The translations under genes and the position numbers were made by a program. DNA of 64,000 nucleotides, taken from NCBI GenBank assembly GCA_965250245.1, contig OZ252296.1:62001-126000 (forward strand), in the 5' to 3' direction. The notes beneath the pieces were generated by a model that saw nothing but the letters and a program-made list of their open reading frames with translations, had not been told where the DNA came from and made no database searches. Of this stretch, positions 1-10,773 are shown piece by piece. The stretch's first letter is position 1, and each line of letters starts with the position of its first letter. The DNA comes from JABDIP01 sp965250245 (GTDB taxonomy: Bacteria; Pseudomonadota; Alphaproteobacteria; DSM-16000; Inquilinaceae).

Positions 1-1320
1 GTCGTTGAGATCGAAAAGGGCCCTTACCATCATGGCCTTGCTGCGCGTCTGGCGGATCACGTCCGGACAGCGCAGGAGGTCGATTTGATGCACATGCGGC
101 CCCTGACCCTGGCCCGGTCATGGCAGGAGCCGTCCCGCAAGGTCGTCGAGGTGTGCCTGGCGGCCGTGGCCAGCGGCATGCTGGAGATGCATTGGGACCT
201 GCTGTGCCCGCGCTGCCGTGGCGCCAAGGCGATGGTGCCGAGCCTGGACAAGCTGCCGACCGGGGTGCATTGCCCGTCCTGCAGCATCGACTTCGACCGC
301 GACTTCGACCGCAACATCGAACTGACGTTCAGCCCCGCCGCCGCGATCCGGCCGATCCTGATCGGCGAGTACTGCCTCGGCGGGCCGGTGAAGACGCCGC
401 ATGTGCGGCTTCAGCAGATCCTGGCGCCGGGCGAACGCCGTTCGCTGGACTGCGACCTGCCGCCCGGCGCCTATCGCCTGCGCACCCTGGAGCCCGGCGG
501 GGAGTGCGAGATCGACCACGAGGGCGGCGGATTTCCCGGCATCATCGCGGACGGGACGGACGTCACCGCCGGGCCGACCGGCGGCCCCGGCGAGCTGGTT
601 CTGGAGAACCGGGCGGCGTCGGAGCGCACCTTCATCGTCGAGAGCCGCGATTGGGTGCGCGACGCCCTGACGGCGCATCAGGTGGCGACGCTGCAGACCT
701 TCCGCGACCTGTTCTCCAGCGAGACCATTGCGTCCGGCGATTCGATCGAGGTCAGCCAGGTGACGCTCATGTTCACCGACCTGAAGGGCTCGACGGCGCT
801 GTACGAGCGGATCGGCGACGCCGCCGCCTTCGCGCTGGTCCGGGCCCATTTCGCCTTCCTGGCCGACGCGGTGCGCCGGTGCAACGGCGCCATCGTCAAG
901 ACCATCGGCGACGCGGTGATGGCCGCGTTCAGCGACCCGGCCGACGCCGTCGCCGCGGCGCTCGCGATCCAGCGGGAGGTCGCCGGCTTCAACGATCAGC
1001 AGGGGGCGGAGGCGATCGTCATCAAGATCGGCCTGCATGCCGGCCCGTGCATCGCCGTCTCGCTCAACAGCCGCATCGACTATTTCGGCTCGACCGCCAA
1101 CCTGGCCGCCCGCCTGGAAGGCCAGAGCGCCGGCGGCGACATCGTCATCTCCGCCGCCATGGCTGCCGATCCGGGCGTGGCCGGGCTGCTCGAACCCCAC
1201 GCACTGTCTGACGAGACGGCAACGCTCAAGGGCTTCGATGCGCCGATCGGGTTCCTGCGCTTGCCCATGGCCTCCGCGCAGCCGGCATCGCGGTGCCAGC
1301 CGGATGCCGCGGCCGGCTGA
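1..1320 (+). CDS. Class III adenylate/guanylate cyclase, 5' end outside window
   Basis: Makes a cyclic nucleotide, probably cAMP, as a signalling output. The frame is open from base 1, so the gene starts upstream. The first in-window starts (TTG 85, ATG 88) would cut into sequence that reads as normal protein, so I call it partial. Counting from base 1, a Cys pair resembling a zinc ribbon (CPRC, then CPSC about 24 residues on) lies near residues 65-95. The C-terminal cyclase domain spans about residues 250-425. It has metal-binding Asp260 in FTDLKGST, a second Asp304 in KTIGDAVMA, and the transition-state Asn367 and Arg371 in TANLAAR. The N-terminal part resembles the DUF5939 region of such cyclases, from memory. 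The cyclase assignment is firm. The choice between ATP and GTP as substrate is not settled. Confidence 0.88.
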   Translation, partial: VVEIEKGPYHHGLAARLADHVRTAQEVDLMHMRPLTLARSWQEPSRKVVEVCLAAVASGMLEMHWDLLCPRCRGAKAMVPSLDKLPTGVHCPSCSIDFDRDFDRNIELTFSPAAAIRPILIGEYCLGGPVKTPHVRLQQILAPGERRSLDCDLPPGAYRLRTLEPGGECEIDHEGGGFPGIIADGTDVTAGPTGGPGELVLENRAASERTFIVESRDWVRDALTAHQVATLQTFRDLFSSETIASGDSIEVSQVTLMFTDLKGSTALYERIGDAAAFALVRAHFAFLADAVRRCNGAIVKTIGDAVMAAFSDPADAVAAALAIQREVAGFNDQQGAEAIVIKIGLHAGPCIAVSLNSRIDYFGSTANLAARLEGQSAGGDIVISAAMAADPGVAGLLEPHALSDETATLKGFDAPIGFLRLPMASAQPASRCQPDAAAG

Positions 1321-1404
1321 ACGGCCGATCGGCCGGAATGGACGCTGCACCAACCGCACTTGTATGATTGCAATGTCTGCGCGCCGGCACGGAGGGCCAC
1401 GATC

Positions 1405-3558
<2,154 letters not shown>

Positions 3559-3577
3559 TGGCAGTACGGACCCGTCG

Positions 3578-4312
3578 ATGAAGATCTGCCGGCGGCCGAT
3601 CGTCTGGAGTGGCCCTGGTTGGCTGCTCGTTTCGGCGGTTCTACTGATCGTCGTCTGCTTCCCGAACGAGGCGCCCGCGGAACAGCCTTCGGATTCAGCG
3701 GTGGCGGAACTCGCCGGCTCCGGCCGGCTCCAACTTGCGTGGGAGCCGAGCGTCGCCTTCGTCGAGTTCTGGAATGACGGCCGCCCCGGCATCTTCGCTG
3801 CCACGACAAGTGGCGGCCAGCATGCCTATGCGCCTTGCGAAGGCGGTGTCTGCACCATTGATCAAGCGGAACGGGTCATCGAAGACTGCATTTACCTGTA
3901 CCGCATTCCGGCGCTGGACTGTGCGATCGTCGTCTTCGAACGCAAGGTGGTCTGGCGCGGCGAGGTGTCGAGCCCGTATGGCCGATTGCACGTTCTGGAG
4001 GACCACAACCGCAGTCTGGCCCAGGCACTGGTGTTCGAATTTCCCGGTCAGGAAGCGGCGGCTGCCACGGTGTTCATCAATCGGACACATCCCATCGGGC
4101 AGTTCACGATCGAGCAGGACGCAATGGGCGGCTATTGCCTGGGCACCTACGACTTCCTGGCGGAAGATCACCGCCTCTGGGACCTGAGATGCCTGAGCGG
4201 CTACGAGGCGTCGGGCTCGTTCCCGGCCGGCGATCTGGCGAAGGGTGGGGCCGGGACCGGGACCGACAGCGACGGTGGCGAGGTCAGACTGACGCTCCAG
4301 CCGCGCGGATGA
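3578..4312 (+). CDS. Hypothetical secreted or membrane-anchored protein
   Basis: I do not recognise this 244-residue protein. It has a basic N-terminus and a hydrophobic segment at about residues 12-30, ending near an Ala-Pro-Ala-Glu stretch that could be a signal peptidase site, so it is probably periplasmic. The mature part contains six or so cysteines (CEGGVC, EDC, DC, YC, RC) that could form disulfides, and a Gly/Asp-rich tail. It starts 19 bases after the mutase stop codon on the same strand but shows no functional link to it. It ends convergently, 35 bases from the lipoprotein gene on the other strand. No catalytic motif is visible. Confidence 0.7.
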   Translation: MKICRRPIVWSGPGWLLVSAVLLIVVCFPNEAPAEQPSDSAVAELAGSGRLQLAWEPSVAFVEFWNDGRPGIFAATTSGGQHAYAPCEGGVCTIDQAERVIEDCIYLYRIPALDCAIVVFERKVVWRGEVSSPYGRLHVLEDHNRSLAQALVFEFPGQEAAAATVFINRTHPIGQFTIEQDAMGGYCLGTYDFLAEDHRLWDLRCLSGYEASGSFPAGDLAKGGAGTGTDSDGGEVRLTLQPRG

Positions 4313-4347
4313 ACTTCCGTCGACGGCTTCTGGTGTGACGACGGTCG

Positions 4348-4959
4348 CTACGATCCGCTGAGCAGCGCGTCGAGGTCGCGGCGGACCTCGTCGGCGAGGA
4401 TGCTGGCCAGGCTGGCGGGCGGCACCGCGCGCTGGGCCTGTTCCGGGGAAATGGTCGCCCAGTTTTCCGAGCCCGGGATCGGGGCGCTGCGGCGGGCGAT
4501 GCGGTATTCCAGCGGCGTGTTGGTGCCGGCGCGGCGGTCCTCGACCAGCAGCTGGGCCCGCATCGACAGGGTGCAGGTCTGCTCGTAGACCAGCCCGCCA
4601 TCGCAGAAATAGGCGCCGTCCACATTGACCCGGACATAGACGTCCGACGCCGCACGCGCGGTGTCGGAATCGCGGTCGACGAGGTCGACCCGGGCGCCCG
4701 GCGCCTGGTCGCGCAGCGCGTCGCGCACCGCCCGCCCGACCGCCTGATAGGCCTCCGGGACGTCGAGTTCCGGGCGCATGCCAAAGCGTCCCTCGAAGGA
4801 GGTGTCGAGAACGGCGATGCTCTGGCCGTCATAGGCAACGCCGACGATGGCGCTATCTTCCAGCGTGTTCTTGACGTTCTTCAGGTTTGGCGCGCAGGCG
4901 CCGGCTGCGAGGCAGGCGATCAGAATCAGCCCGCATTGGGCGACAGCAGGAACACGCAC
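4348..4959 (-). CDS. Hypothetical lipoprotein
   Basis: A 203-residue protein starting at GTG 4957-4959, chosen because GGAGGG (4965-4970 on the plus strand) sits correctly upstream. An ATG further out at 5019 would add a highly basic extension before the signal peptide. The N-terminus is a lipoprotein signal (hydrophobic stretch, then lipobox LAAGAC), so the cysteine should be lipidated and the protein envelope-anchored. The mature domain has an alternating strand pattern and a CDGGL...QTC cysteine pair. Topologically it resembles small lipoproteins of the LpoB/curli-accessory kind, but I cannot assign a family. It is transcribed toward 3578-4312 and away from the AT-rich region before the MipA gene. 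Confidence 0.75.
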   Translation of the reverse strand: MRVPAVAQCGLILIACLAAGACAPNLKNVKNTLEDSAIVGVAYDGQSIAVLDTSFEGRFGMRPELDVPEAYQAVGRAVRDALRDQAPGARVDLVDRDSDTARAASDVYVRVNVDGAYFCDGGLVYEQTCTLSMRAQLLVEDRRAGTNTPLEYRIARRSAPIPGSENWATISPEQAQRAVPPASLASILADEVRRDLDALLSGS

Positions 4960-5046
4960 GAGGACCCTCCGGACTTCTTGTCGGGATCGGGACGGTGAGC
5001 GGCGACGGTCTTGTATCACGAATTCCGCTAATCCACGGTTAAGGCA

Positions 5047-5225
5047 GTGATGGCCGTTTTCGGATACGCGGTCACAATATTCTCAAAACAAATTTTAAAT
5101 AAAAATGATCGGATTTCGACTTTCCATAATGAAAATCATGTAACGAATTATTACGAGGCCTTGAGATTGTATCCGGCACTCCAAGATTCATCGGAACTCT
5201 GGAACCAGATCGGAGACGTGACGGA
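5047..5225. promoter_or_regulatory. AT-rich intergenic region upstream of the MipA gene
   Basis: About 110 bases from 5075 to 5175 are conspicuously AT-rich (AAATTTTAAATAAAAATGAT and further A/T runs) within a genome that is otherwise about two-thirds GC. The region separates the divergent lipoprotein gene and the outer-membrane protein gene, so it probably holds their promoters and possibly a binding region for a nucleoid protein. I could not place a convincing -35/-10 pair. A 75-codon open frame crosses it (5047-5274), but it runs out of frame into the MipA gene and has no family features. Confidence 0.45.
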
Positions 5226-6059
5226 ATGGTCGGGATCAAGGCCGTGGCATCCGCCGCCGCAGTGCTTCTGGTGATATTGCCGGGCCTGGGCGCCCATGCG
5301 CAGGAGGGCACGCCGACGGAGGAGCGGCCCGGCGGCCGGCCCGGCGCGCCGGAAGGCGACTGGGTGTTCCGCCTCGGCGCGGCGGGGAGCTATGGCCCTG
5401 AATACGAAGGATCGGACGAGTACGAGTTCAGCGCATTGCCACTGCTGGAGGTCGAGTACAAGGAGCGGTTCTTCCTGAGCCCGGTGCGGGGTGCCGGCGT
5501 CTTCCTGTTCAACGATCGGACCTTCCAGCTCGGCGTGGCGGTCGGTTACGCGTTCGGGCGGGACGAGGACGATTCCAGCGACCTGAACGGGCTCGGCGAC
5601 ATCGATGGCGGCGCCGTCGTCAACGTGAACGCCGAATACAATCTCTTCGAGCAGGAGATCCTCCCCGGCCTGTCCTTCGGCGCCCAGTTCGAGCACCAGT
5701 TCACCGGCGACGATGTCGGGTTCACCCTTGGCGGCGATATCGGCTACCGCTTTCCCATCTCCCGCCGGCTGTTCCTGCGGCCGTCGGTGAACGCCGTCTA
5801 TGCCAGCGGCGAGAACATGGACGCGTTCTTCGGCGTGTCGGCGGCGCAGTCGGCCGGATCGGGGCTCGCCCAGTTCGACCCGGATTCGGGCATCAAGTCG
5901 GTCGGCGCCTCGCTGGGCACCTTCTACCAGTTCACCGAGAACTGGGGCGGCCAGGCTTTGCTGGCCTACGAGCGGCTGGTCGGAGACGCCGCAGACAGCC
6001 CGATCGTCAAGGACGAGGACCAATACCGGGCGTTCCTGGGTCTGGTGTACCGCTTCTGA
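5226..6059 (+). CDS. MipA/OmpV family outer-membrane protein
   Basis: A 277-residue outer-membrane beta-barrel of the MipA/OmpV type. In other bacteria this family acts as a scaffold for murein synthesis proteins or as a porin-like adhesin. A signal peptide covers residues 1-26, with cleavage after GAHA. The mature protein shows the family's opening (a GAAGSYGPEYEGSDEYEF segment), alternating amphipathic strands throughout and a C-terminal aromatic YRF, the usual barrel-assembly signal ending in Phe. The ATG at 5226 gives a complete signal peptide. The gene stands alone behind an AT-rich promoter region. The assignment rests on N-terminal motif, strand pattern and length. Confidence 0.85.
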   Translation: MVGIKAVASAAAVLLVILPGLGAHAQEGTPTEERPGGRPGAPEGDWVFRLGAAGSYGPEYEGSDEYEFSALPLLEVEYKERFFLSPVRGAGVFLFNDRTFQLGVAVGYAFGRDEDDSSDLNGLGDIDGGAVVNVNAEYNLFEQEILPGLSFGAQFEHQFTGDDVGFTLGGDIGYRFPISRRLFLRPSVNAVYASGENMDAFFGVSAAQSAGSGLAQFDPDSGIKSVGASLGTFYQFTENWGGQALLAYERLVGDAADSPIVKDEDQYRAFLGLVYRF

Positions 6060-6235
6060 GCACGCCCGGGCCGCGGCGCCGGCACGGTTACTGCCCGCGC
6101 AGATGGAAATGCGCGCGCCCTCTTGTCGCAAAACGATTCCCCTTACGCCATGTTCCTGATATGTTCGGAGCTCCGGGGCTGCTGACCGGACGTGGATGCC
6201 GCCCCCAATGAGACAAATCCGGGCGGGGGACATCG

Positions 6236-7723
6236 ATGGGGCGATATCGCGGATTGCTCGCCGGGCTGTTGCTTGCGGGCCTGTCCGCACCGGCGGCGGC
6301 GCAATATTCCGAGAGCGTTGCGGGCTGGGAGATCGCCGGTGCCGACGGGATCTGCCTCGGCGTCGGTCCGGTCGTCGCGGGCAACCATGTGGCCATAGGG
6401 ATCGGTGGCGGCGGCTTCCATCTGAGCGCGAATTCGACGCGGTTCAGCTACGGCTCGGTCCGCAGCCTGGCCGTCACCCTGGCGATCGACGACCGATGGG
6501 AGCGGCGGATGTCCGCGACCGTCGATCTGGAAGACCTCCTGTTATTCGAGTTCGACCTGTCGGACCCGTTCATCGACCATCTCCGGGCCGGCAACGTGCT
6601 GCGCGTGGACACCGGGCAGGCCGTCTTCAAGGTGGGATTGTCCGGGTCATCGGCCGCGATCGCCGCTTTGTGGGAATGCGGACGCCAGGTCGGCGCGCCG
6701 ACGGGGGCGGCAACCGCCGTGCCCGCCGCGCCCGCCGGGCCGGATGATCCCGGCAACGAATTCCGGATCGGAAGCTGGCTCGGCGAAGCCTATTTCCACG
6801 AGGACGGTCGCTTCGCGGCCTGCATGGTATTCGGACCCGAGGACGGGCCGGTGCTGCTGTTGCTGAGCCGGTCGCCGCTCGGGTTCGAGATCGGGCTGCA
6901 GAACGACGATTGGGCGCTGGCGGATGGTGCCCGCTATCCCGTTTCAGTCGCCGTCGACGATCGATGGCGAGCCGACCTCGAGGCGCAGGCGATCGGCACC
7001 GGCAGCGTCGTCATCGCGCTCGATCGCGCGCCGACGGCCCTCGACCATCTGCGTCGCGGAAATCGGCTGACGGTCACGGCGGCGCAACAGGTGTTCCGGT
7101 TCGACCTGTCGGGCAGCAGCGCGGCGATCGGCGCGCTGTCGGATTGCTATGCGGTCCGCACCGGCGAGACGGAGGTTGCGGCGGCGCCGGTTCCGCCGCC
7201 GGCCGAGGCTTCGGGGAGCACGCCGCCGGGGCCGGAACTCTCCATCGGCGTCTACCGCCGCCCCCTCGCAATGCGCCAGTCTGACGTCGAGGAGTTGATC
7301 CTGAGCCGGGTCGCGCCGTCGGGGCGGGTCTGGATCAACAACGAGACACCGCCGTTCTTCGAATTCTACGGCAATCGGGGCGTTCGCGATGGCGGCCCGG
7401 TCTGGGGCCAGGTGATCGCCGTCAGCGTGCCGAGCGGGCTGATCGAACTGGCGATGCTGGCCCTGTATGCCGACAGGGTGGCGGAATGCGGAGAGGGCGG
7501 CGAGTCCGGCCTGTTGCCGGCGGAATCGTACGCCGGACTCGATCTGCAATACGCCGTCATACAATGCGGCACCGAACCGGGGGACCGGCAGGTCGAACTG
7601 GTGCTGATGCTGATCGGGACCGACGGCGCGCTCTACGTCATCGAGGGCGGCTACACCGATACCTATCGCATGGCCGATCTGGTGCTGGCGATCCAGACCC
7701 TGGGCCGGGCCGTGGCGGAATGA
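6236..7723 (+). CDS. Secreted protein with two tandem 'DDRW' domains
   Basis: No named function recognised. A signal peptide (residues 1-22, cleavage after AAA) precedes two tandem copies of a domain of about 125 residues, at about 27-148 and 176-304. Each copy has an early Cys, a central [IV]DDRW (85-88 and 241-244), a '[ID]HLR-GN' stretch, an LSGSSAAI box (135-142 and 291-298) and a closing Cys. Low-complexity Ala/Pro linkers separate the domains. A different C-terminal region (about 335-495) has its own cysteines. The fold resembles the uncharacterised beta-rich periplasmic proteins common in alphaproteobacteria, loosely like IalB-type invasion-associated proteins, but that is a guess. It overlaps the next gene by four bases (ATGA). 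Two further paralogs follow at 7720 and 9667. Confidence 0.78.
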   Translation: MGRYRGLLAGLLLAGLSAPAAAQYSESVAGWEIAGADGICLGVGPVVAGNHVAIGIGGGGFHLSANSTRFSYGSVRSLAVTLAIDDRWERRMSATVDLEDLLLFEFDLSDPFIDHLRAGNVLRVDTGQAVFKVGLSGSSAAIAALWECGRQVGAPTGAATAVPAAPAGPDDPGNEFRIGSWLGEAYFHEDGRFAACMVFGPEDGPVLLLLSRSPLGFEIGLQNDDWALADGARYPVSVAVDDRWRADLEAQAIGTGSVVIALDRAPTALDHLRRGNRLTVTAAQQVFRFDLSGSSAAIGALSDCYAVRTGETEVAAAPVPPPAEASGSTPPGPELSIGVYRRPLAMRQSDVEELILSRVAPSGRVWINNETPPFFEFYGNRGVRDGGPVWGQVIAVSVPSGLIELAMLALYADRVAECGEGGESGLLPAESYAGLDLQYAVIQCGTEPGDRQVELVLMLIGTDGALYVIEGGYTDTYRMADLVLAIQTLGRAVAE

Positions 7724-9012
7724 TGCGCGGGCTGCACATGCGGCCGGCGCCCGCACCGCCTTGGCCGTGCCCCCTGATCCATCTCGCCGGATTGGTCTTG
7801 GTGGTGCTTGCGATCGGGATTGTCCAACCGGTCCCGGCTTGGGCCCAGGACGTCAGCAGGCAGCAGGCCTTCACTGTTGGCGACTGGACCGGTCATGCCA
7901 GGTTCGATGGGAACGGGCTCTATCTCAGCTGCGCGGTTCAGCAAAGGCGGCCATCGGGCACCCAATTGTTCCTGGGCCTTGCCGGGCATGGGCTGTTGAT
8001 CGTTCTGGTCGACACGTCCTGGAGCCTGCCCGCCGATGGGCGCCGGGCCGCGACCCTCATCGTCGACGACCGATGGGTCGAGCGGACGGTCGCGACGAAC
8101 TCCAACGCACACGGATTGGTCATCGATCTCGGCCATGACGCGGAGGCGGTCGATGCACTGCGCCGTGGGCGATCGCTGACGGTGCAGATGCCCGATCGGA
8201 CGCTGCAATTCAGCTTGACCGACAGCAGCGCTGCCATCGCGGGGCTGCAGGAGTGTCACACGCGCAACACCCGACCGGCGGCGATCGCCGAGGCGCCGGC
8301 GGCGCCCGCCGGCCTGGCCTCGGCGAACCCGTTTGCACCGGCGGACACGCCGCCATCGGCGCCGGCCGCACCGTCACCCAGCAATCCCTTCGCGCCGGTC
8401 GGCGCGACGCCATCGGCGCCTGAATCGGCGCCGCCCGGCAACCCCTTCGCACCGGCCTCGCCGCAGGGTGGTGCCGGAACGCCATCCGAGATCGCCGCGG
8501 CGCCGGCCGGGACACCGGGCGGGCCGCGCCCCGAGCCGGCCCGCGACGGCGTCCAGCGCATCACGCCGTATCTGCCGTTCGAGGCCTTTGCGCTGACCGT
8601 GGAACTGCTTCTGCCCGGGGAGCCGGAGGTCTGGGAAACGCCGGACGACAGGATGGCCGATTACCAGTTCCGGGGTGAGACGGACCAGGGCCGCTATCGC
8701 GGCCTCTATCTGGAAGTCGCGCCGCTTGGCGAGACGGTGGAGGAGACCCTTTACCGGTTCATGTGGGTCTCGGAAATGGCCTGTGACGGTCGCTCGCGCG
8801 TCATGGGAAGCGGCCTTGAGCGCTTTGGCGGTACGGGCGTGGCGTGGGAGACCATCGAATGCCGCACGTCGGGCGGCCTATTGTTCAGCTCGACGGTGGT
8901 TTCGCACACCGAAGAAAGCGCCCAGATCTTCGTCGTCGACGGCGAGACCCCCGTCCTCGACGTCACCAAGGAGCTCTATCGGCTGCTGCGGGGCCTTGCC
9001 CAGGACGGCTAG
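7720..9012 (+). CDS. Secreted 'DDRW'-domain protein with Pro-rich linker
   Basis: A 430-residue paralog of its neighbours. Its ATG overlaps the stop of the preceding gene (ATGA at 7720-7723), which implies translational coupling. A second ATG follows directly at 7723 and another at 7738. A hydrophobic signal ends near WAQ at about residue 43. One DDRW domain follows (about 50-180: opening VGDWTGHA, VDDRW, closing TDSSAAI and Cys). Next is a Pro/Ala linker with three NPFAP repeats. The C-terminal domain (about 285-430) contains DYQFRGE, GRYRGLY, a VSEMAC segment and GGTGVAWETIEC. This second domain is shared with the protein at 9667 but not with the one at 6236. Likely periplasmic or surface-associated; function unknown. 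Confidence 0.78.
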   Translation: MMRGLHMRPAPAPPWPCPLIHLAGLVLVVLAIGIVQPVPAWAQDVSRQQAFTVGDWTGHARFDGNGLYLSCAVQQRRPSGTQLFLGLAGHGLLIVLVDTSWSLPADGRRAATLIVDDRWVERTVATNSNAHGLVIDLGHDAEAVDALRRGRSLTVQMPDRTLQFSLTDSSAAIAGLQECHTRNTRPAAIAEAPAAPAGLASANPFAPADTPPSAPAAPSPSNPFAPVGATPSAPESAPPGNPFAPASPQGGAGTPSEIAAAPAGTPGGPRPEPARDGVQRITPYLPFEAFALTVELLLPGEPEVWETPDDRMADYQFRGETDQGRYRGLYLEVAPLGETVEETLYRFMWVSEMACDGRSRVMGSGLERFGGTGVAWETIECRTSGGLLFSSTVVSHTEESAQIFVVDGETPVLDVTKELYRLLRGLAQDG

Positions 9013-9080
9013 GGCGCTGATAAGCTGACACCGCATCGGTCCGCCGGCAGGCGGCGGACCGCCGGACGGAGGACTGACCC

Positions 9081-9638
9081 ATGCCCAATCTGCCCTCGCT
9101 GCCGGAGGGCGCCCGTCTGCTCGACGTGTTCACCCGCTACCCCGAGCTCACCAGGCCGTTGATCGAGTATCACGAGGTGCTGTTGCGCGGGCCGTCCCCG
9201 ATGAGCGTCGGCGAACGCGAGCTGATCGCGGCCTATGTCTCGGGGCTGAACGCCTGCCGCTATTGCCATGGCATCCATGCCCGCACCGCGGAGGCGTTCG
9301 GGATCGAGGAAGGGGCGCTGGAGGCGCTGGTCGAGGATGTCGAGGCCGCCGGCATCGACGCGAAGATGCGGCCGTTGCTGCGCTATGTGAAGAAGCTGAC
9401 CGAAACGCCGTCGCGGATGACCGAGGCCGACGCCGAGCCGGTCTTTGCCGCCGGATGGGACGAGACAGCGTTGGTCCACGCGGTGTCGATCTGCGCCCTG
9501 TTCAACTTCATGAACCGGCTTGTCGAGGGCTGCGGGCTGAAGGGCGATCCGGGCTATGCGCTGCAGGCCGGCCCGCGCCTGATGGACGAAGGTTATTTGC
9601 CGATCCTGGAGCGGATGAAGCAGATGCCCAACGGCTAG
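9081..9638 (+). CDS. Peroxidase-related AhpD/CMD-family protein
   Basis: A 185-residue cytoplasmic protein of the carboxymuconolactone decarboxylase/AhpD superfamily, peroxidase-related subgroup. These enzymes are thought to reduce peroxides with a CxxC pair. The signature is clear: about fifty residues in, 'NACRYCHGIH' supplies CxxC with the following His, preceded by the conserved 'ERELIAAYVSGLN' helix. The start ATG at 9081 has GGAGG upstream (GACGGAGGACTGACCC). It sits between two DDRW-domain genes on the same strand. It carries no signal peptide, so any link to those secreted proteins is positional only. Confidence 0.86.
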   Translation: MPNLPSLPEGARLLDVFTRYPELTRPLIEYHEVLLRGPSPMSVGERELIAAYVSGLNACRYCHGIHARTAEAFGIEEGALEALVEDVEAAGIDAKMRPLLRYVKKLTETPSRMTEADAEPVFAAGWDETALVHAVSICALFNFMNRLVEGCGLKGDPGYALQAGPRLMDEGYLPILERMKQMPNG

Positions 9639-9666
9639 GCCCGGGTTCGTGAAGAGGATTTGGGAG

Positions 9667-10755
9667 ATGTTGCGGGGGCTGATTGCATGTGGGCTGGCCT
9701 TGGCCGCCGTGATCACCGCGGTCCCGGCCGCGGCGATGGAACGCGTGCGAATCGGCGACTGGTTCCTGAGCACGGATGTGACTGAAGGCGGCGACCGATT
9801 CTGCACGGCGACCGGCCCGTCCACCGTAGACAGCGCCCTTCAACTCGCCTTCCTCGGAGAGCAATTCATCGTGGCGGTGCTCAGCGAGCGTTGGACGGAT
9901 CGGATCGGCAGGGTCGTTCCGTTGCAGGCGGCGGTTGACGACCGCTGGGGCCAGATGCTGCTCGGCCGGATCATGTCCGAGAAATACCTCATGGTGGAAT
10001 TCGCCAGGGACGATCCGGTGCTGGAGCATCTGCGGGCCGGGCGTCAATTCAACATCTCCCGGCAGAGCAACGTCATCTCATTCGACCTGACGGGATCGGC
10101 CGACATCATCGAGGCGCTGATCCTGTGCAGTCACGGCCTCGACTGGAATGACCCGGCTGACCCGCGCTCGGCGGGCGCCGATGGCGGCGGGACCTCAACC
10201 GGGCAGCCGCCGTCCGATCCAACTGTGGAACCGCTCGACATAGGCCCCGTTGCGGTTGGCGGTGACCGGCCGAATCCGACCCGATACATCGTTCCGCATG
10301 TCGAACCGCTGCAGTCCTTCGAGGTCTTCGCGTCGTCGGTCGCACGCGCCGTGCCTGGCGACCCGCTTGTCGAGCGCACCGAGCCCGGCAACCGATTCGC
10401 CGATTACGAATTCCGGGGCGAGGCTGAAGGCGGTTTCTACTTCGGAAAATACTTCGCGGTCGCCCCTCAGGGCGCGACCATCGTCGATCTGCTCAACCGG
10501 GAAATGTCGGTCTCCGAGGCCACATGCACCGGCGATCCACGATCCGTCGGCCGGGGCGGGGAACGCATTGGCGGGACAAGTGTGGTCTGGGAGGTGATCG
10601 ACTGCGGTGGCGACAGTGGCGTGCAGTTCCGCGCCGTCCTGGTCTCCGGCGACGGCCATGAGGCCCAGATCATCACGGTGTTCGGCGAACCGTCGACATA
10701 TGAGGTGGCCGTGGCGCTCTACGACATGCTGCGGAATCAGGTGCGGCAGCGGTAA
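9667..10755 (+). CDS. Secreted 'DDRW'-domain protein, third paralog
   Basis: A 362-residue paralog of the proteins at 6236 and 7720. I chose ATG 9667, with AAGAGG nine bases upstream. GTG 9649 is also open but has no ribosome site. The signal peptide ends near residue 23 (AAAM). The first domain (about 25-160) opens with RIGDWFLS, contains VDDRW and closes with FDLTGSADIIEALILC, a degenerate form of the LSGSSAAI box. An acidic Gly/Pro linker follows. The C-terminal domain (about 210-362) matches that of the 7720 protein: DYEFRGE, YFGKYFAVAPQG, VSEATC and GGTSVVWEVIDC. Function unknown. Confidence 0.78.
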   Translation: MLRGLIACGLALAAVITAVPAAAMERVRIGDWFLSTDVTEGGDRFCTATGPSTVDSALQLAFLGEQFIVAVLSERWTDRIGRVVPLQAAVDDRWGQMLLGRIMSEKYLMVEFARDDPVLEHLRAGRQFNISRQSNVISFDLTGSADIIEALILCSHGLDWNDPADPRSAGADGGGTSTGQPPSDPTVEPLDIGPVAVGGDRPNPTRYIVPHVEPLQSFEVFASSVARAVPGDPLVERTEPGNRFADYEFRGEAEGGFYFGKYFAVAPQGATIVDLLNREMSVSEATCTGDPRSVGRGGERIGGTSVVWEVIDCGGDSGVQFRAVLVSGDGHEAQIITVFGEPSTYEVAVALYDMLRNQVRQR

Positions 10756-10773
10756 CCCGCCGCCGAGGGTCTG

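Noticed and set aside
5047..5274. 75-codon frame across the AT-rich region
   Set aside because: No ribosome site, overlaps the MipA start in another frame, and looks like chance reading of regulatory DNA.
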